The notes beneath the pieces are model-generated. The model was not told the DNA's origin. It saw only the letters and a program-made list of their open reading frames with translations, and made no database searches. This document shows, in pieces, positions 1-11,874 of a stretch of 64,000 bases of DNA; positions within the stretch are counted from its first letter, which is position 1, and each line of letters opens with the position of its first letter. This DNA comes from Proteles cristata cristata. Lineage: Eukaryota; Chordata; Mammalia; Carnivora; Hyaenidae. The position numbers and the translations under genes were made by a program. The stretch covers positions 186,001-250,000 of the forward strand of contig JAESUZ010005104.1 of the NCBI GenBank assembly GCA_017311185.1. The letters are read 5' to 3'.

Positions 1-661
1 TTTTTAAATTTAAAGAACCAACCATTGATTTTGTTGATTTTTAGCTACTGTTTTTCTGTTTTTATTTTATTGATTTTGGTTTTATAATATTTTCTTCTAT
101 TTTGGATTCAATTTTTTTTTTTTTGCTTCTTAAATATCACACTTAGATCATGGTTTCTAAGAACTTTCTTTCTTCCCAATACAAAAATTTAAAGTTATAC
201 ATCTCCCTCTAAATACTGTCTTAGTATCAGTGTCAGATACTGATATATATCAGTATATAGTGTCAGGCTTGCACTGACATCCCACAAATTTTATTATTTT
301 TTTAAATCATCGTCCAATTTAAAAGATCTTCTAATTTTCTTTGTGACTTCTTTAACTTTTGGGTTATTTGAAAAATGTATTAATTTCCAGATATTTAGGG
401 TTTTTTTGTCAGATGTCCTTCTGTTATTGATTTCTAATTTTTGTTGTGGTCAGAGAATATACTATGTCGATTACGTCAGATTGTTAAGGTTGCTCGTGTT
501 AAGGTTGCTGCATCCTTATACTGACTTTCTGCCTACTTGTTCTATCATTTCCTGAAAGGTACTGCAATCTCTAACCACAAATGTGTGTTTATCTACTCAT
601 CATTTTAGTTTGCTCAGTTTGTGCTTCATGGATTTTGAATATATATGTTCAAAAAATATAT
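1..661 (-). mobile_element. Old L1 (LINE-1) fragment
   Basis: T-rich sequence that, read on the minus strand, resembles degraded L1 ORF2 (the segment at 440-490 is the complement of the part usually reading as an RNA-dependent polymerase loop region). Many stops; no intact frame. Confidence 0.55.
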
Positions 662-665
662 ATAT

Positions 666-885
666 TTATTTTTTTAATATTTTTATTTATTTCTAGGAGA
701 GAGAGAGAGAGACAGCGTGAGCAGGGGAGGGTCAGAGAGAGAGGGAGACACAGACTGAAACAGGATCCAGGCTCTGAGCTGGCAGTCAGCACAGAGCCCG
801 ACGCGGGGCTCGAGCCCACGAACCACGAGATCATGACCTGAGCAAAAGTCGGACGCTTGACCGACTAAGCCACCCAGGTGCCCCA
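666..885 (-). mobile_element. Carnivore tRNA-Lys SINE
   Basis: Ends in the complement of the tRNA-like head (GCCACCCAGGTGCCCC) and begins with the T-rich complement of its tail. Well preserved. Confidence 0.9.
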
Positions 886-899
886 TATATATTTAGAAT

Positions 900-1398
900 A
901 ATTATGTCTTCTTGGTGAGTATTGACTCCTTATCAGTATGAAAAATCCCCATCCCCATCCCCCCTGCCCCTGGCAACCACCATTCTACCTTCTGTCTCTA
1001 TGAATTTGACTGCTCTAGGATCTGCATATAAGAGGAATCATGAAGCATTTATCATTTTGTGTCTGGTTTAGTTCATTTAGTATAATGCATTCAAGTTTCA
1101 TCTGAGTTATAGCATGTGTCAGAATTTTCTTCCTTTTTTGGCAGAATTCCATTGTATGTATATACCATATTTTGTTGATCCATTCATCTGCTGATGGATA
1201 TTTGGGTTGTTTCCACCTTTTGGCTATTGTACATCATGCTGCTGTTAACATAGGTGTACAAGTATCTATTTGAGTCCTGCTTTCAATTCTTTTCAGTATA
1301 TACCGAAGCATGGAATGGCTGAGTCCTAAGGTAATCCTATGTCTAACTTTTCAAGAAACTGCCAAACTTCCAATTTCTCCACATCCTCTGAACACTTG
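900..1398 (-). mobile_element. Old L1 3' end
   Basis: Contains the diagnostic complement of the L1 3' part: CCCCTGCCCCTGGCAACCAC, then AATTCCATTGTATG and GTTGATCCATTCATCTGCTG. The same segment recurs at about 34820, showing two copies of one old subfamily. It continues after the next SINE to about 1800. Confidence 0.8.
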
Positions 1399-1605
1399 TT
1401 ATTTTTTTATGTTTATTTATATATTTTTGAGAGAGAGGGAAAGAGCAGGAGAGGGGCAGGGAGAGAGGGAGACAGAGAATCCCAAGCAGGCTCTGCACTG
1501 ACAGCGCAGAGCCCAACAAGGGGCTCAAACCCAGAAACTGTGAGATCATGACCCAACATGGAATCAAGAGTTGGTTGCCCAACCAACTGAGCCACCTAGA
1601 CACCC
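1399..1605 (-). mobile_element. Carnivore tRNA-Lys SINE inside old L1
   Basis: Complement head GCCACCTAGACACCCC at the right end, with GA-rich body. It interrupts the L1, which resumes at about 1607. Confidence 0.88.
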
Positions 1606-1822
1606 CTTGAGAATAGCCATTCTAAGGGGTGTGAGGCGATGTTTCATCTCAGTTTTGATTTGCATTTCCCTAGTGACTAGTGATGCTGAGCATTTTCCAT
1701 GTGCTTATTGACCAATTGTATGCCTTCTTTGGAGGAATGCCTATTCAAGTACTCTATTTTTCAATTAGGCTGTTTGGGTTTTTGTTTTTAAGCAACATTC
1801 TGGTTTTTAAAAACACATTTTA

Positions 1823-2018
1823 GGGGCACCTGGGTGGCTCAGTTGATTAAGTGTCTGACTCTTGATTTTGACTTAGGATCATTAGTTCGAGCCCTGCATC
1901 TGGTTCTTCACTGACTGCAAGGAAACTGCTTGGGATTCTCTTCCTCCCTCTATCTCTACTCTTCCCTCACTTGTTCTCTCTCTCTGTTTTTCTCTCTCAA
2001 ATAAATAAACATTTTTTA
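1823..2018 (+). mobile_element. Carnivore tRNA-Lys SINE
   Basis: Starts GGGGCACCTGGGTGGCTCAG and ends AAATAAATAAACATTTTTTA. The body is more diverged than in the young copies. Confidence 0.88.
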
Positions 2019-2315
2019 AAACCTACGTTTTATCTTGATTTGTTCGGCAACTGAGAGATGTCTTATTATGAGGATCAGAAGCTCAAAATAAGGAAAAAAT
2101 TAATGTCATATCTGAGACCACATTTTTTCTCCCATTCAGCACCATAACTTTTAACAATTACTGACATTCCACTGAAGTGACTCAATGTGTAGAAATATGA
2201 GATTTATGTTTGTCTCCATCATTCACGTAAGAATCCACATTTAGCAATGTGTCAGAAAACCTGAAAACATACCTGTTTGTATATAACCTAAAACAAAATC
2301 TGTTTTTTCCTGTCC

Positions 2316-2535
2316 ATTTTTTTTAATTTTTTTAATGCTTTATTTCTAGGAGAGAGAGAGAGAGACAGCGTGAGCAGGGGAGGGTCAGAGAGAGAGGGAG
2401 TCACAGACTGAAATAGGCTCAGGCTCTGAACTGGCAGTCAGCACAGAGCCCGACGCAGGGCTCGAACCCATGAACCGTGAGATCATGACCTAAGCAAAAG
2501 TCGACGCTTAACCAACTAAGCCACCCAGGCGCCCC
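2316..2535 (-). mobile_element. Young carnivore SINE with target duplication
   Basis: Complement head CCACCCAGGCGCCCC. Flanked by an imperfect 15-bp duplication: TGTTTTTTCCTGTCC (2301-2315) and TGTTTCTTCCTATCC (2536-2550). Confidence 0.92.
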
Positions 2536-2834
2536 TGTTTCTTCCTATCCTAATGAAACATTAGCATTCCTCACGTTACTGATACTCATGATTTTGACCA
2601 CATTTTCTTAGAAGTATGTGGCACCAGCTCTGACAGTAAGTGAATGGTTATCAAATCAAGGTACCACTCTTCCTCTCTGTTTCAAAACCATGACAGGAAA
2701 TGGAAAAAAGGAAAACCCCTCAGAGTTTTTGAGCTTCTGACGGTGTCCCTGACTAGCACAGGAAGGAAATGACCATGGAGACACCTGTGCAGTGGCTAGA
2801 GCCAGGCTTGACGCTTTTAGATGCCATGCAAATA

Positions 2835-2875
2835 GCGCGCGCGCACACACACACACACACGCACGCGCACACACT
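2835..2875 (+). repeat. (GC/CA)n dinucleotide microsatellite
   Basis: Alternating purine-pyrimidine tract: a GC-alternating start followed by CA repeats with GC interruptions. Such tracts can adopt Z-DNA. Confidence 0.9.
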
Positions 2876-3331
2876 CAGGGCGGGTAACATCATATGCTGG
2901 GCACCACCTCACTGGGCCAGCAGAACATTGGAATTAGCAGTTCATCTCTCCCTCAGACTTTCTATGTAGAAGCCTCATTTTGGATACAAACTGAAATACT
3001 TAAGGATGGCATTATCTGTGGTTAGCTTTTAATGAACCCAGGAGTGGAAACGGGGGACTGGATGAAACAGGATGGGTGTGAATTGGGACCTGTTAGGGCT
3101 GGGGCTGGATCATGGGAGGTCACTACGCTATTATTCTGTTTGTGCATATATTTGTATTTTTCTATAACTAAGTTGTTTTTAAAAAGGAAGCTTCCTCCCT
3201 TTTTTTATTCTTGGCATTTTCTAAATATCCAAATGTTAATAACGCTCTCTAAACAAAAACTAAAGCGTGATCATCTCAGCAGGAATGACTCAAGCCTAAT
3301 CTAGCTGAACTCAGCCAGAAGTCTTATAAAT

Positions 3332-3532
3332 GGGGGCACCTGGGTGGCTCAGTTGGTTAAGATCAGCTCAGATCATGATCTCAGTTTGTGGGTTTGAGTG
3401 CCGAGTCGGGCTCTGTACTGACAGCTCGGAGGCTGGAGCCTGCTTTAGATCCTGTGTCTCCCTCTCTCTCTGCCCCTCCCTTGCTCATGCTGTCTCTCTC
3501 TCTCAAGAATAAATAAACAACAACAACAAAAA
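3332..3532 (+). mobile_element. Carnivore tRNA-Lys SINE
   Basis: Head GGGGGCACCTGGGTGGCTCA, CT-rich body, and an (AAC)n-rich tail after AATAAATAAAC. Confidence 0.9.
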
Positions 3533-3539
3533 GAAGTCT

Positions 3540-4590
3540 CTATACATTTGTTCATTTGTTCACTCCATGTGTATTTATTGGGCAACTACACTATACCAGG
3601 TCCCCCTTCTGTCACCGAGGAGCAGCAGGGAACAGGTATCCTATGGAGGGGCATGAGGGACAAAAAATATGGGCAGAGTGGAGAGCAGAGCCAAGTGAGG
3701 GTGGTCCTCAGGGGCTGGGGGTTCTGTAAAGCCACAGTGTGGCCAGGCCAGACCGGACTGGGTCTGCAGTCCTGGAGAGACTGTGGTTTGTATCCAGGAG
3801 ACGTGGACACCTGCCCTTGCACAGGCGTGACTAATCACTAACCACATCCTCACAATTTCACCAAAGGATAAAGAGGGACTCCACCCAACTGGGAACTTGG
3901 AGCCCCAGGTAGAAGACAGGAAGAACCCATCTCTGGCGTTCTCCACAGCCTGGCAGCCACCAGGTGCCAAGCAACGAGCCCAAGGACAGCAGTGACACAG
4001 GTCATGCTCAGCGTACAGAGCTGGGTACTGCAGTAGTGGAAGGAGAGCACTCCTATGCAGGCTCCAGACCCCTGCATAGGCTCATACCCTCTGAGAGGCC
4101 CCAGGGGCAGAGGCCAATTCTGAAGGCCCCCTTTCTCCTGGACTCCATAATGTCAGAACTGCCAAGTGCATGAAGGAGCCAAAAAGTCCTCTTGATGACA
4201 GAAACCCAAGGCCCAGTGGGACCAGGGACTCTTCCATTGTGGCCCCCACTTTCCACATTCACACTAGAGCCGTTTCCTTCCTCTAGCAGGTACTTACTGG
4301 GTGCCTACTCATCACTAGGCCCTGTGCTAGGAACTGAGAAAGCAGACTCTGAGCAGGCCTGGGAGAAGCGAGTTGGGGACAGGACCCACTCCAGACAGCA
4401 AGGACAGTCCACTGCAGGGGATGCTCTGCAGCTTGTCTCCAGGCTTAAGTGACCAAGAACAGAGTTGCCAAGATGCTTCAGAGGAGAGCAAGCAGGGCCT
4501 GGTGACAACAGACACAGGGCACTAGGGGTGACACAGAAGAAGGGGAGTTTCTCAGACTGCTGTTGGGGTGGGTGCATCCTTAGACTTGAG
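3540..4590. other. Intergenic DNA with L2/MIR traces
   Basis: Short segments at 3550-3605 and 4285-4335 resemble the complement of L2/MIR 3' ends (TATTTATTGGGCAACTAC; TACTTACTGGGTGCCTAC). The rest looks unique, with no gene signal; the ORFs present overlap each other on both strands and show no known domain. Confidence 0.4.
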
Positions 4591-4594
4591 CTGT

Positions 4595-5240
4595 TAACTT
4601 AATATCCATATCATATAAAGAACTGTTACAGCTAAGTAGAAAGAGGAAAGTAATCCCAAAGAGAAATGAGCAAAAGATACAATTTTCTCAGGAAAACTGA
4701 TGACAGCCAGTGAACATTTTAAAGGATACTTACATTTGCAAGTAATAGATGCAATGTAAATTAAAGCATCGCTAAAATAAGCCTTTTCACCCAACAGACT
4801 AGGAAAAAACTCAGAAAGCTAAAATCCAGTAGTGGTTAAAGGGAGATGGGCCTTCTGGGGCAATTGGGCAACATCTGTTAAAACTCTGAAATGTGCAGTC
4901 TCCTTGACCCAATGATTGAGCCTGGAAGACTCCAGCCTGCCAAAATACTCACAAATGCACACAAATGAAAACATATCCTCAAGGACACTCACTGCAGCGC
5001 CACTTTTTAAGAGCAGGAAATTTAGGTGCCCTGTAACAGAGGAACAATTAAATAAATAACAACGCATCCGAATAATAAGATGCCATACGAGCATGGAAGA
5101 AACAGTTGAAGGAATGTCAACAGCAATGTCCTCTGGAAGACAAGATTGTAGGAGGAGACTTTATAATAAAAAAACATCAGGAAGAAAATTTCAAAGCAAA
5201 CAAGCTGTGGAGTTGGTGACGTGGGTAAATGTTGAGGCAA
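4595..5240 (+). mobile_element. Old L1/HAL1-type LINE fragment
   Basis: A-rich strand resembling the decayed 3' portion of L1 ORF2 (AGAAATGAGCAAAAGATAC; a degraded 'one line of gene product' segment near 4850; GAGCATGGAAGAAACAG). Full of stops. Confidence 0.55.
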
Positions 5241-5389
5241 AATTTAGGTAAAATGGAAAGCCGTGTGTGCATGTACATATGTGCATATTCGGAATGGTAC
5301 TGGGTCTGTAAGCATGTGCATCTGGATGCCCGTGCCATGGCTTAACATTTTTATGACAGGCATCCTTATGCATAACTTGTTTGATTTAA

Positions 5390-5595
5390 TTTTTTTTAAG
5401 TTTACTTACTTTGAGAGAGAGAGAGACAGAGACAGAGAGCAAGCAGGGGAGGGGCAGAGAGAGAGAATCCCAAGCAGGCTCCTCCACACTGTCAGTGCAG
5501 AGCCCGATGTGGGGCTTGAACTCACGAACCGTGAGATCATGACCCGAGCCAAAACCAAGATTCTGGTGCTTAACTGACTGAGCCACCCAAAGGCT
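5390..5595 (-). mobile_element. Carnivore tRNA-Lys SINE
   Basis: T-rich tail complement at the left and a degraded head complement (GAGCCACCCAAAGGCT) at the right. Confidence 0.87.
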
Positions 5596-5599
5596 TCAT

Positions 5600-7566
5600 A
5601 ACTTTAATTTTAAAAATACCCAAGGTGGGCTGGAGCTGGCCACCATCGTCCTGTCCTAGTTTCTCTCTGAGGGTGCCTCTCTCCAAGCAGCTCTGGCTAC
5701 CAGCACCATTTGCACAGGAGGAGTCGCCAGCTTCTTCCCTTGGCCCACATCTCAGCCCTGAGCTCCAACCCCACGTGACCAGCTGTCTCAGCCTTATCCC
5801 CCTCCACCTCTACCAGACTTCTCCATACCGGGGCCTCCTTTCTGGAGGCCCATCTCAGCTCATGACGGCCCATCACAGTCATGTGACCCTTCCTCTCCCT
5901 GACCCACATCCACACAGTCAGCAGCTTAGATTCCAGCTGTTAGACACACCTTCGTCCCCACCTCCCCCACAGACAGCCTCAGTGTTTCACCTGCATGCCA
6001 ACTCCTGCTCCCCACTCACCGTCCACGTTGTAGCCAAAATGGTGCCTGGGAAGGGGAGGTGGATCCACAGCCACTTCCTGCTTCAGCTGCTTACTAGCTG
6101 TCCATTGCTCCCAGGAGAGCAATTCTATAACAAGGCCTGGCAACATGCCCAGCCCACCTCCCAGCCACCATCCCCTCCTTCAGGGCTCCATCACCCTGAC
6201 CCGCTTCAGGTCCCTGGCACTGCACAAGCCAGTCCCACCTTCTAGAACTCTCTTCTCCCTTTCTCCTTGGCATCCAGTTAGTCATGCTTCAGACTTCAGC
6301 TTGGTAAATCCTTCTGTGAAGGAAGACTTCCTCCCCCTAGCAGTTTCCACTATTCAAAGGTTTCCTAATACCTCATCTCTGTGCTTCAAATAATGCCTCT
6401 CTGTTTGATACTCAGTATTTGTGTGATGTTAGATTCATGTCTGTCCCCCATCGGCTCTGAGCACTGTGAAAGGAGAGAATTGTCACTGTACCCAAATACC
6501 CAGCACATCATTTGCAGCAAAACTGGGGTGCAGTGAGAATTGCACGGACCAAACGTTTACACAAATGTTTAAATACTGCACATATTTTTAAACGTTTCTA
6601 TTTTGGAATTTTCAAACATACACAAAAGCAGAGAGAAGAGTATGATGAATCCCTGTGTGGCCACCGTCCACTCCTCACTGTCAGCATGCTGCCATTTCTC
6701 TCTCCACCCCCCCCCCACACACACACCTTTTTGCTTCTTTGTTCTTTTGTTTGTTCTACTCACAAGAACTTCACTATGCACACAGTGACACTTTTACACG
6801 CATACATGCATGGACAGGAGGAGCTCTGTGTATCTGCTCAGAACACACGCAGTGAGCAGCCATCATGCGGTCCACGCGGAGTGCCACGTAAGGCCTTCTG
6901 CTTTCCACATACTCGGTTTCTCAAGAAGCCAAGACCGGACCCCTCGGAAGAGTGGCCTCGGACCTCAGGTGGAAAAGTTATTTGGCCGTGAGCCGAATAT
7001 CTCCCAGTGCGCTGTCACACCCTTCCCGACCCGAACAAACAAAGAGACACGTCCCATCAAGTCACCTACTTGGCTGAACTGTGCACCTGGTCACCCTCTG
7101 AGAAGCTTCCTTCGTGGGTATTTTTCTCCCCTACACAAAGCATGCCTACGAAGTAAACGCACATTGACAAAAACAGGAAAGCCCGATCTTGCAGAGACTG
7201 AAGAGCCAAGGCCTGCCTGATAACAGGGCCCAAACTCATAACTTGGATCCCAAAGAAAACAAACGATGCCATGGTTTCTGTGTCCACTTCCAAACTAAGA
7301 AATACACTGCGGAGAATAAATCACAGTTTTACCGATAGGAACTGCTAGCACTTACCGATGATAAAATGAATAGGGACAAACGTGTTTATCCTTAACGGTC
7401 ACAAATAATTTCACAGCTGTTAGTTTTGGCAGCCACCACTTTGGAAGCAGTATGGGCTCATGACACACGTCTTCATCACCAGCTCAGGCACAAATCCCAT
7501 ATGCGAAAGGTATGTGATTGTCCGGAGGAAAAAGAGGCTTACACAATAAGATTTTTAGTACTTAAG
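5600..7566. other. Intergenic DNA with an L2 remnant, no gene recognised
   Basis: About 6270-6510 resembles the L2 3' region on the + strand (CTGTGAAGGAAGACTTCCTC ... ACCCAAATACCCAGCACA). A C run followed by a CA stretch lies at 6708-6726. The longest frame (5625-6245) starts at a non-ATG codon and shows no domain, so I do not call it a gene. Confidence 0.4.
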
Positions 7567-7780
7567 AGCACCTGGGCAGCTCCGTTGGTCAAGCATCAGA
7601 CTTCAGCTCATGTCACGACCTCACGGTTTGTGAGTTCAAAACCTGCATTGGGGCTTGCTGCTGTGAGTGCCGAGCCCGCTTTGGAGCCCCTGTCTCCCTC
7701 TCTCTCTGCTCCCCCACCCCATGTGCACACTCACTCTTTCTCAAAAATAAATAAATAAACATTAAATTTTTAAAAAAGGT
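7567..7780 (+). mobile_element. Carnivore tRNA-Lys SINE
   Basis: Diverged head AGCACCTGGGCAGCTCCGTT and preserved tail AAAATAAATAAATAAACATT. Confidence 0.85.
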
Positions 7781-8600
7781 TTTTAATAGTCAATATTTAA
7801 AAGCACATGAAAGTGTTTTTTAAGACCAATAGTAAAGATTCATACATTCAGAAATGTATGAGGATCAATGCTTTATCCACCTACTAATCCGGATCACATG
7901 GCCGCTTCCTACTGACTGCCAGGACACTACACATGACACTGCAGACAAGCCCAGGCTGATGGAGTCTGTGCTTCTCCTGTGGCTCCCACTGAACCAGCTT
8001 ACCTCCAGCCCTTCTGATCCAAATGCTGCACTGGACACTGCCCCTCCCACACCCCCCGCCAGCCACCACTGGGCTCCATCTCTACCACCATTATTTATAC
8101 CTGGCATGTGTATACAGTCACGTGGTCAGAGAGGGTAATAAAGGCAGGTGGCCCTCAGCCTTCCCAGATTAAGCCAGTAGCTGAGAATCTCAGAGGTGGT
8201 TGAGTCACTGGATCTTATTTTTCAGGGGGGAAAAAAAGGGAATTTCATAAAATTATCTTCTACACACATGCCAAATCTTTCTGAGTTTTCAAACTAACAC
8301 CATTCGCACTGATGCCCACCTGGGGACTCTGGCTCCGATGTTCCCTTCCTGAGGGCAGAGACCTGCACTCTTTACTGCCTCAGCTTCGGCAAACCCAAGG
8401 CTGCATGATTTGTGTGTGCCCTCCAATCCTCCAGCACATTCTCATTTCAGTTCAGTCGAGGAGAAAAGCTGCCCCTTATTTAACGTGAACAAAGAAGGAT
8501 AAGAAGGTGTACCAAGATCTTGCAAACAACAAAAACACCACAACCATTTTGGCTACTGAATTATTGCCATTACTAGTTAAGATCTCAAAGACAAATCATA
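7781..8600. other. Intergenic DNA, nothing recognised
   Basis: Moderately A+T-rich sequence without coding, RNA or clear repeat signal. Confidence 0.4.
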
Positions 8601-8703
8601 TCAAAGGTGATGTGCATTGTGGTCAGAAGCTGAGGTTCTGGGCCTAATATCCTGAGTTTGATAGCTGATTCTGCCTCTCACTGACTAAGTGACTTTGACC
8701 AAT

Positions 8704-8975
8704 TCCTCTACCTCGTTCTACCTCACTCTATTACTCTACTCACTCCAACTTTCCTCCACCTCACTCCAGCCTTACTCTACCTCACTCCAACCCTACTCTA
8801 CATCACTCAAATCTTACTGTAACTTTGCTCCACCTTGTTCCAACCTCACTCTGACCTTACCCCACCTCACTCTAACCTCACTCCATCTCAATCCAAATTT
8901 ACTTCACTCCAACTTTACTCCACCTCACTCCCACCTCACTCCACCTCATTCCAATCTTATTCCAACTTTACTATC
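8704..8975 (+). repeat. Minisatellite, core CCTCACTCCAAC
   Basis: About 270 bp of irregular tandem repeats with a 10-12 bp period (variants CCTCACTCCACC, CTTACTCTACCT). The + strand is almost free of G, so the minus strand is almost free of C. It sits exactly where a MIR has its pyrimidine-rich 'ACCTC' stretch. Confidence 0.9.
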
Positions 8976-9060
8976 AGTAAGAATAATGATAATGATCACA
9001 CCTAGCTCGTGAGGTGTTGTGAAGATTAAATGAGAAATTACACACGAAGTACCTATGTAC

Positions 9061-9373
9061 GCATAGCCCCTGAACACCACCAGTTTGAACTGCATACGTC
9101 CACTTACACACAGATTTTTCTTGATAAATCTGGAAGTGTAAATGTATTTTCTCTTCCTTATGATTTTTTCTCTAGCTTACTTTCTTGCACGAATACCATC
9201 TACAATACATATAATATGCAAAATATATGTTAACTAAGTGTTTATGTTATCAGTAAGGCTTCCGGTCAACAGTAGGCTATTTATAATTAAGTTTCGGGAG
9301 AGTCTGAAGTTATATATAGATTTTAGATGATAGGGAGTTTGGTGTCTACCCCGTGTTGCTCAAGGGTCGACTG
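9061..9373 (+). mobile_element. Tigger-like (pogo) non-autonomous DNA transposon
   Basis: Contains AGTTTGAACTGCATACGTCC, a middle ATGTATTTTCTCTTCCTTAT and the end CAAGGGTCGACTG followed by TA. The same family, same orientation, recurs at 17219-17544. Confidence 0.75.
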
Positions 9374-9519
9374 TACTATGTTTATGAATCACTCAATAAA
9401 TATTAACCACTATTTTTATTAGTTTTTGAAGATTTTAAATTTGGTTAAAATTTATGAACAACAACTACAACTTTATAAATTAATATACAATAAATCATTA
9501 TTGCTACTTCATTTTATTT

Positions 9520-9687
9520 TGTCTTTAAATGTTTATTTACTTTTGAGAGAGAGAGAATCCCAACCAGGCTCTGTGCTAACAACACAGAGCCCGATGTGGG
9601 GCTTGATCTTGCGGAATACTGAGATCATGACCTGAGCTAAAATAGAGTTAGATACTTAACATAACTGACTGAGCCACCCAGGCACTG
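9520..9687 (-). mobile_element. Carnivore tRNA-Lys SINE, short copy
   Basis: Shorter body than its relatives; the complement head is GAGCCACCCAGGCACTGC. Confidence 0.85.
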
Positions 9688-9922
9688 CATGCTACTTCAT
9701 TTGAAACAAGACATTAATTTGTTATTTACATTGATCTGAGCAGAGCTTTGAAATACTTCCGGGACACAGATCAGATAGTCAAGAAAAAGAAAAAGTCCTT
9801 CAGATAACTGTGTCACCTCTGGCGAGGTATCTAATATCTTCATGCCTTAATCTTTTCAACTATAAAGCAGAACTAGTTTGCCTACTCTGAAGAGTGGTGA
9901 TAGAAGTCAATATGCCCCTCTT

Positions 9923-10397
9923 TTTTTTTTTCTGAAATAGTTTATTGTCAAGTTGGTTTCCATATAACACACAGTGCTCATCCCCACAAGTGCCCTCCTC
10001 CATGCCCATCTCCCCTCCTTCCCCTCCCCCCACCCCATCTGCCCTCAGTTTGTTCTCAGCATTCAAGAGTCTCTCATGGTTTGCCTCCCTCCCTCTCCCC
10101 CACTATTTTTCCCCTTCTCCTCCCCCATGGTCCTCCGTTAAGTTCCTCCTAATCCTCCTATACGTGCAAACATATGGTATCTGTCCTTCTCTGCCTGACT
10201 TATTTCGCTCAGCATAACACCCTCAAGGTCCATCCATGTTGCTACACATGGCCAGATTTCATTGTTTCTCATTGCCATGTAGTATTCCATGGTATAGATA
10301 AACCACATCTTCTTGATCCATTCGTCCATTGATGGACACTTAGGCTCTTTCCATGATTTGGCTATTGAGAGTGCTCCTATGAACATTGGGGTACATG
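9923..10397 (-). mobile_element. Young L1 3' end, 5'-truncated, with target duplication
   Basis: Minus strand: the C-terminal part of L1 ORF2 (reading [20 protein letters not shown], ending IGGLGGT), a short G-rich 3' UTR, AATAAACTATTTC and a poly-A tail seen as T's at 9920-9931. Flanked by the 10-bp repeat TGCCCCTCTT at 9913-9922 and 10398-10407. Confidence 0.9.
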
Positions 10398-10409
10398 TGC
10401 CCCTCTTAA

Positions 10410-11630
10410 TGCACCTAGAAAGTACACGATCTTTGGAAAACAGTATGTTTTAAGAGAAGGCAGTCCCCTGACAGAGCTCCACAGAGCTGAGGTCCTCCCA
10501 GTAGACCCCTAGGATCTTGGTTCCATGTGGGTAAACTCTTAGAGTCACCTCCTCCATGCATGAACTGGAGGCACACAGGTGATCACCAGAAGTTATGACA
10601 CCAAGCAAGAGTTTAGAGATCGCCCAGTCCCAAACCATTCTTTTAAAGATGGCCTTGCCAAGACCATTCAGGCATACACTAGTGCTCAGTGTCTTCTGTG
10701 GCCAGCACGCTGTCACCAGACAGCCTCCATCCTCCCTGCAACTGGGGGAATCTTGTTCACTCAGTGCTCATCTGCCTCTTTTCTGGGAAATCAATGTGGA
10801 TGACAGCCAAATCTGCTTGTGCCCACCTCTAATTGTGCCCCTCTTTGTAGCTTAATCTGTATGTATTTCCTGTGTATTTTACACTGCAGCAGTCCAGCTG
10901 TATCCTGGGCATTTAGAACACTGGAAAGCGCTCAGTAAATATTTGTCAAATGAATCACCCCAACATCATGAAGTGAAAACTGCCATCCCCGCTTGGCATG
11001 TGAGGAGACAAGCTTACCAAGGTTAAGTGAACCGCCATTCTGCTTAGCCAGTAAACTGCCATTAGGTATCTCTACTCCTCCTCCCCAGGGCCCCATGCAC
11101 CAGCCCCCTCCAACCTCCAGTTCCCACCCCACTGCCCCCACACCAGTCTTCTCCTGCATGCCCCACTAGAGCCCAGCTTCAGCCTCCACTCTAGTTCACC
11201 AACACCTCCTCCCTAGAGAACAAAAGTCAAGCTCTACCTCCCATCTCACACTCCAGCACCTAGTGCCACTAGTTCATCTAGTGTTATATTCCTGCATCTG
11301 CGTCTAGTGCTCTAAGCATATCACAAACGGCCTGGCCTTCCCACCCATGTATGCATCTTCTGTGCCTCAGATGCCCACAGTGCTTAGGAACTCCCATTTC
11401 CCTGAAGCACAGGCCTCCCTCCTCAAGGAAGCCCTTCTGGCCCTCACCCCCACCTCAGCCTCAGTAGGATACCTGTTATGCTCTACCCCACATGGATAAA
11501 GATATCATCTAGTTATGCGTCCATTTTCTCTATTCAACTACAAACACATAGAAGGCAGAGACTAGGTATTTTTTGGTCTTGGATGTTGAATTACCTGGCA
11601 AAAGGTCTGCACTCGGTAGAAACTCAAATG
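10410..11630. other. Intergenic DNA with MIR and L2 remnants
   Basis: 10900-11060 resembles a MIR on the minus strand (GCTCAGTAAATATTTGTC ... GTGAGGAGACAAGC). 11390-11630 resembles L2 on the + strand (CAAGGAAGCCCTTCTGGCCC ... AGAAGGCAGAGACTAGG). No gene seen. Confidence 0.5.
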
Positions 11631-11634
11631 TCTT

Positions 11635-11858
11635 TTTTTTTTTTTAATGCTTTATTTATTTCTAGAGAGAGAGAGAGAGAGAGAGACAGCATGAGCAGGG
11701 GAGGGTCAGAGAGAGAGGGAGTCACAGACTGAAACAGGCTCCAGGCTCTGAGCTGGCAGTCAGCACAGAGCCCGACGCGGGGCTCGAACCCACGAACCGC
11801 GAGATCATGACCTAAGCGAAAGTCGGACGCTTAACCGACTAAGCCACCCAGGCGCCCC
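11635..11858 (-). mobile_element. Young carnivore SINE with 16-bp target duplication
   Basis: Very well preserved (CCCGACGCGGGGCTCGAACC; head complement CCACCCAGGCGCCCC). Flanks GAAACTCAAATGTCTT (11619-11634) and GAAACTCAAACGTCTT (11859-11874) differ at one base. It landed in an old L2. Confidence 0.95.
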
Positions 11859-11874
11859 GAAACTCAAACGTCTT

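Larger units (their letters stand above)
8605..9425 (+). mobile_element. MIR SINE, split by a minisatellite and a DNA transposon
   Basis: MIR core at about 8620-8703 (GACTAAGTGACTTTGACC) and its continuation at 8976-9060 (TGTTGTGAAGATTAAATGAG), with the tail resuming at 9376 (CACTCAATAAATATTAACC). MIR elements are over 100 million years old. The insert at 8704-8975 and the transposon at 9061-9373 arrived later. Confidence 0.7.

Noticed and set aside
686..886. tRNA-like sequences at the heads of the SINEs
   Set aside because: These are tRNA-Lys-derived SINE promoters, not functional tRNA genes; no complete cloverleaf with intact ends was seen.
5625..6245. 206-codon + strand frame
   Set aside because: Begins at a non-ATG codon, shows no domain, and its composition follows the local C-rich sequence.
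8704..8975. Regular spaced repeats considered as a CRISPR-like array
   Set aside because: Units are 10-12 bp and contiguous with no unique spacers, in a mammalian genome; it is a minisatellite.
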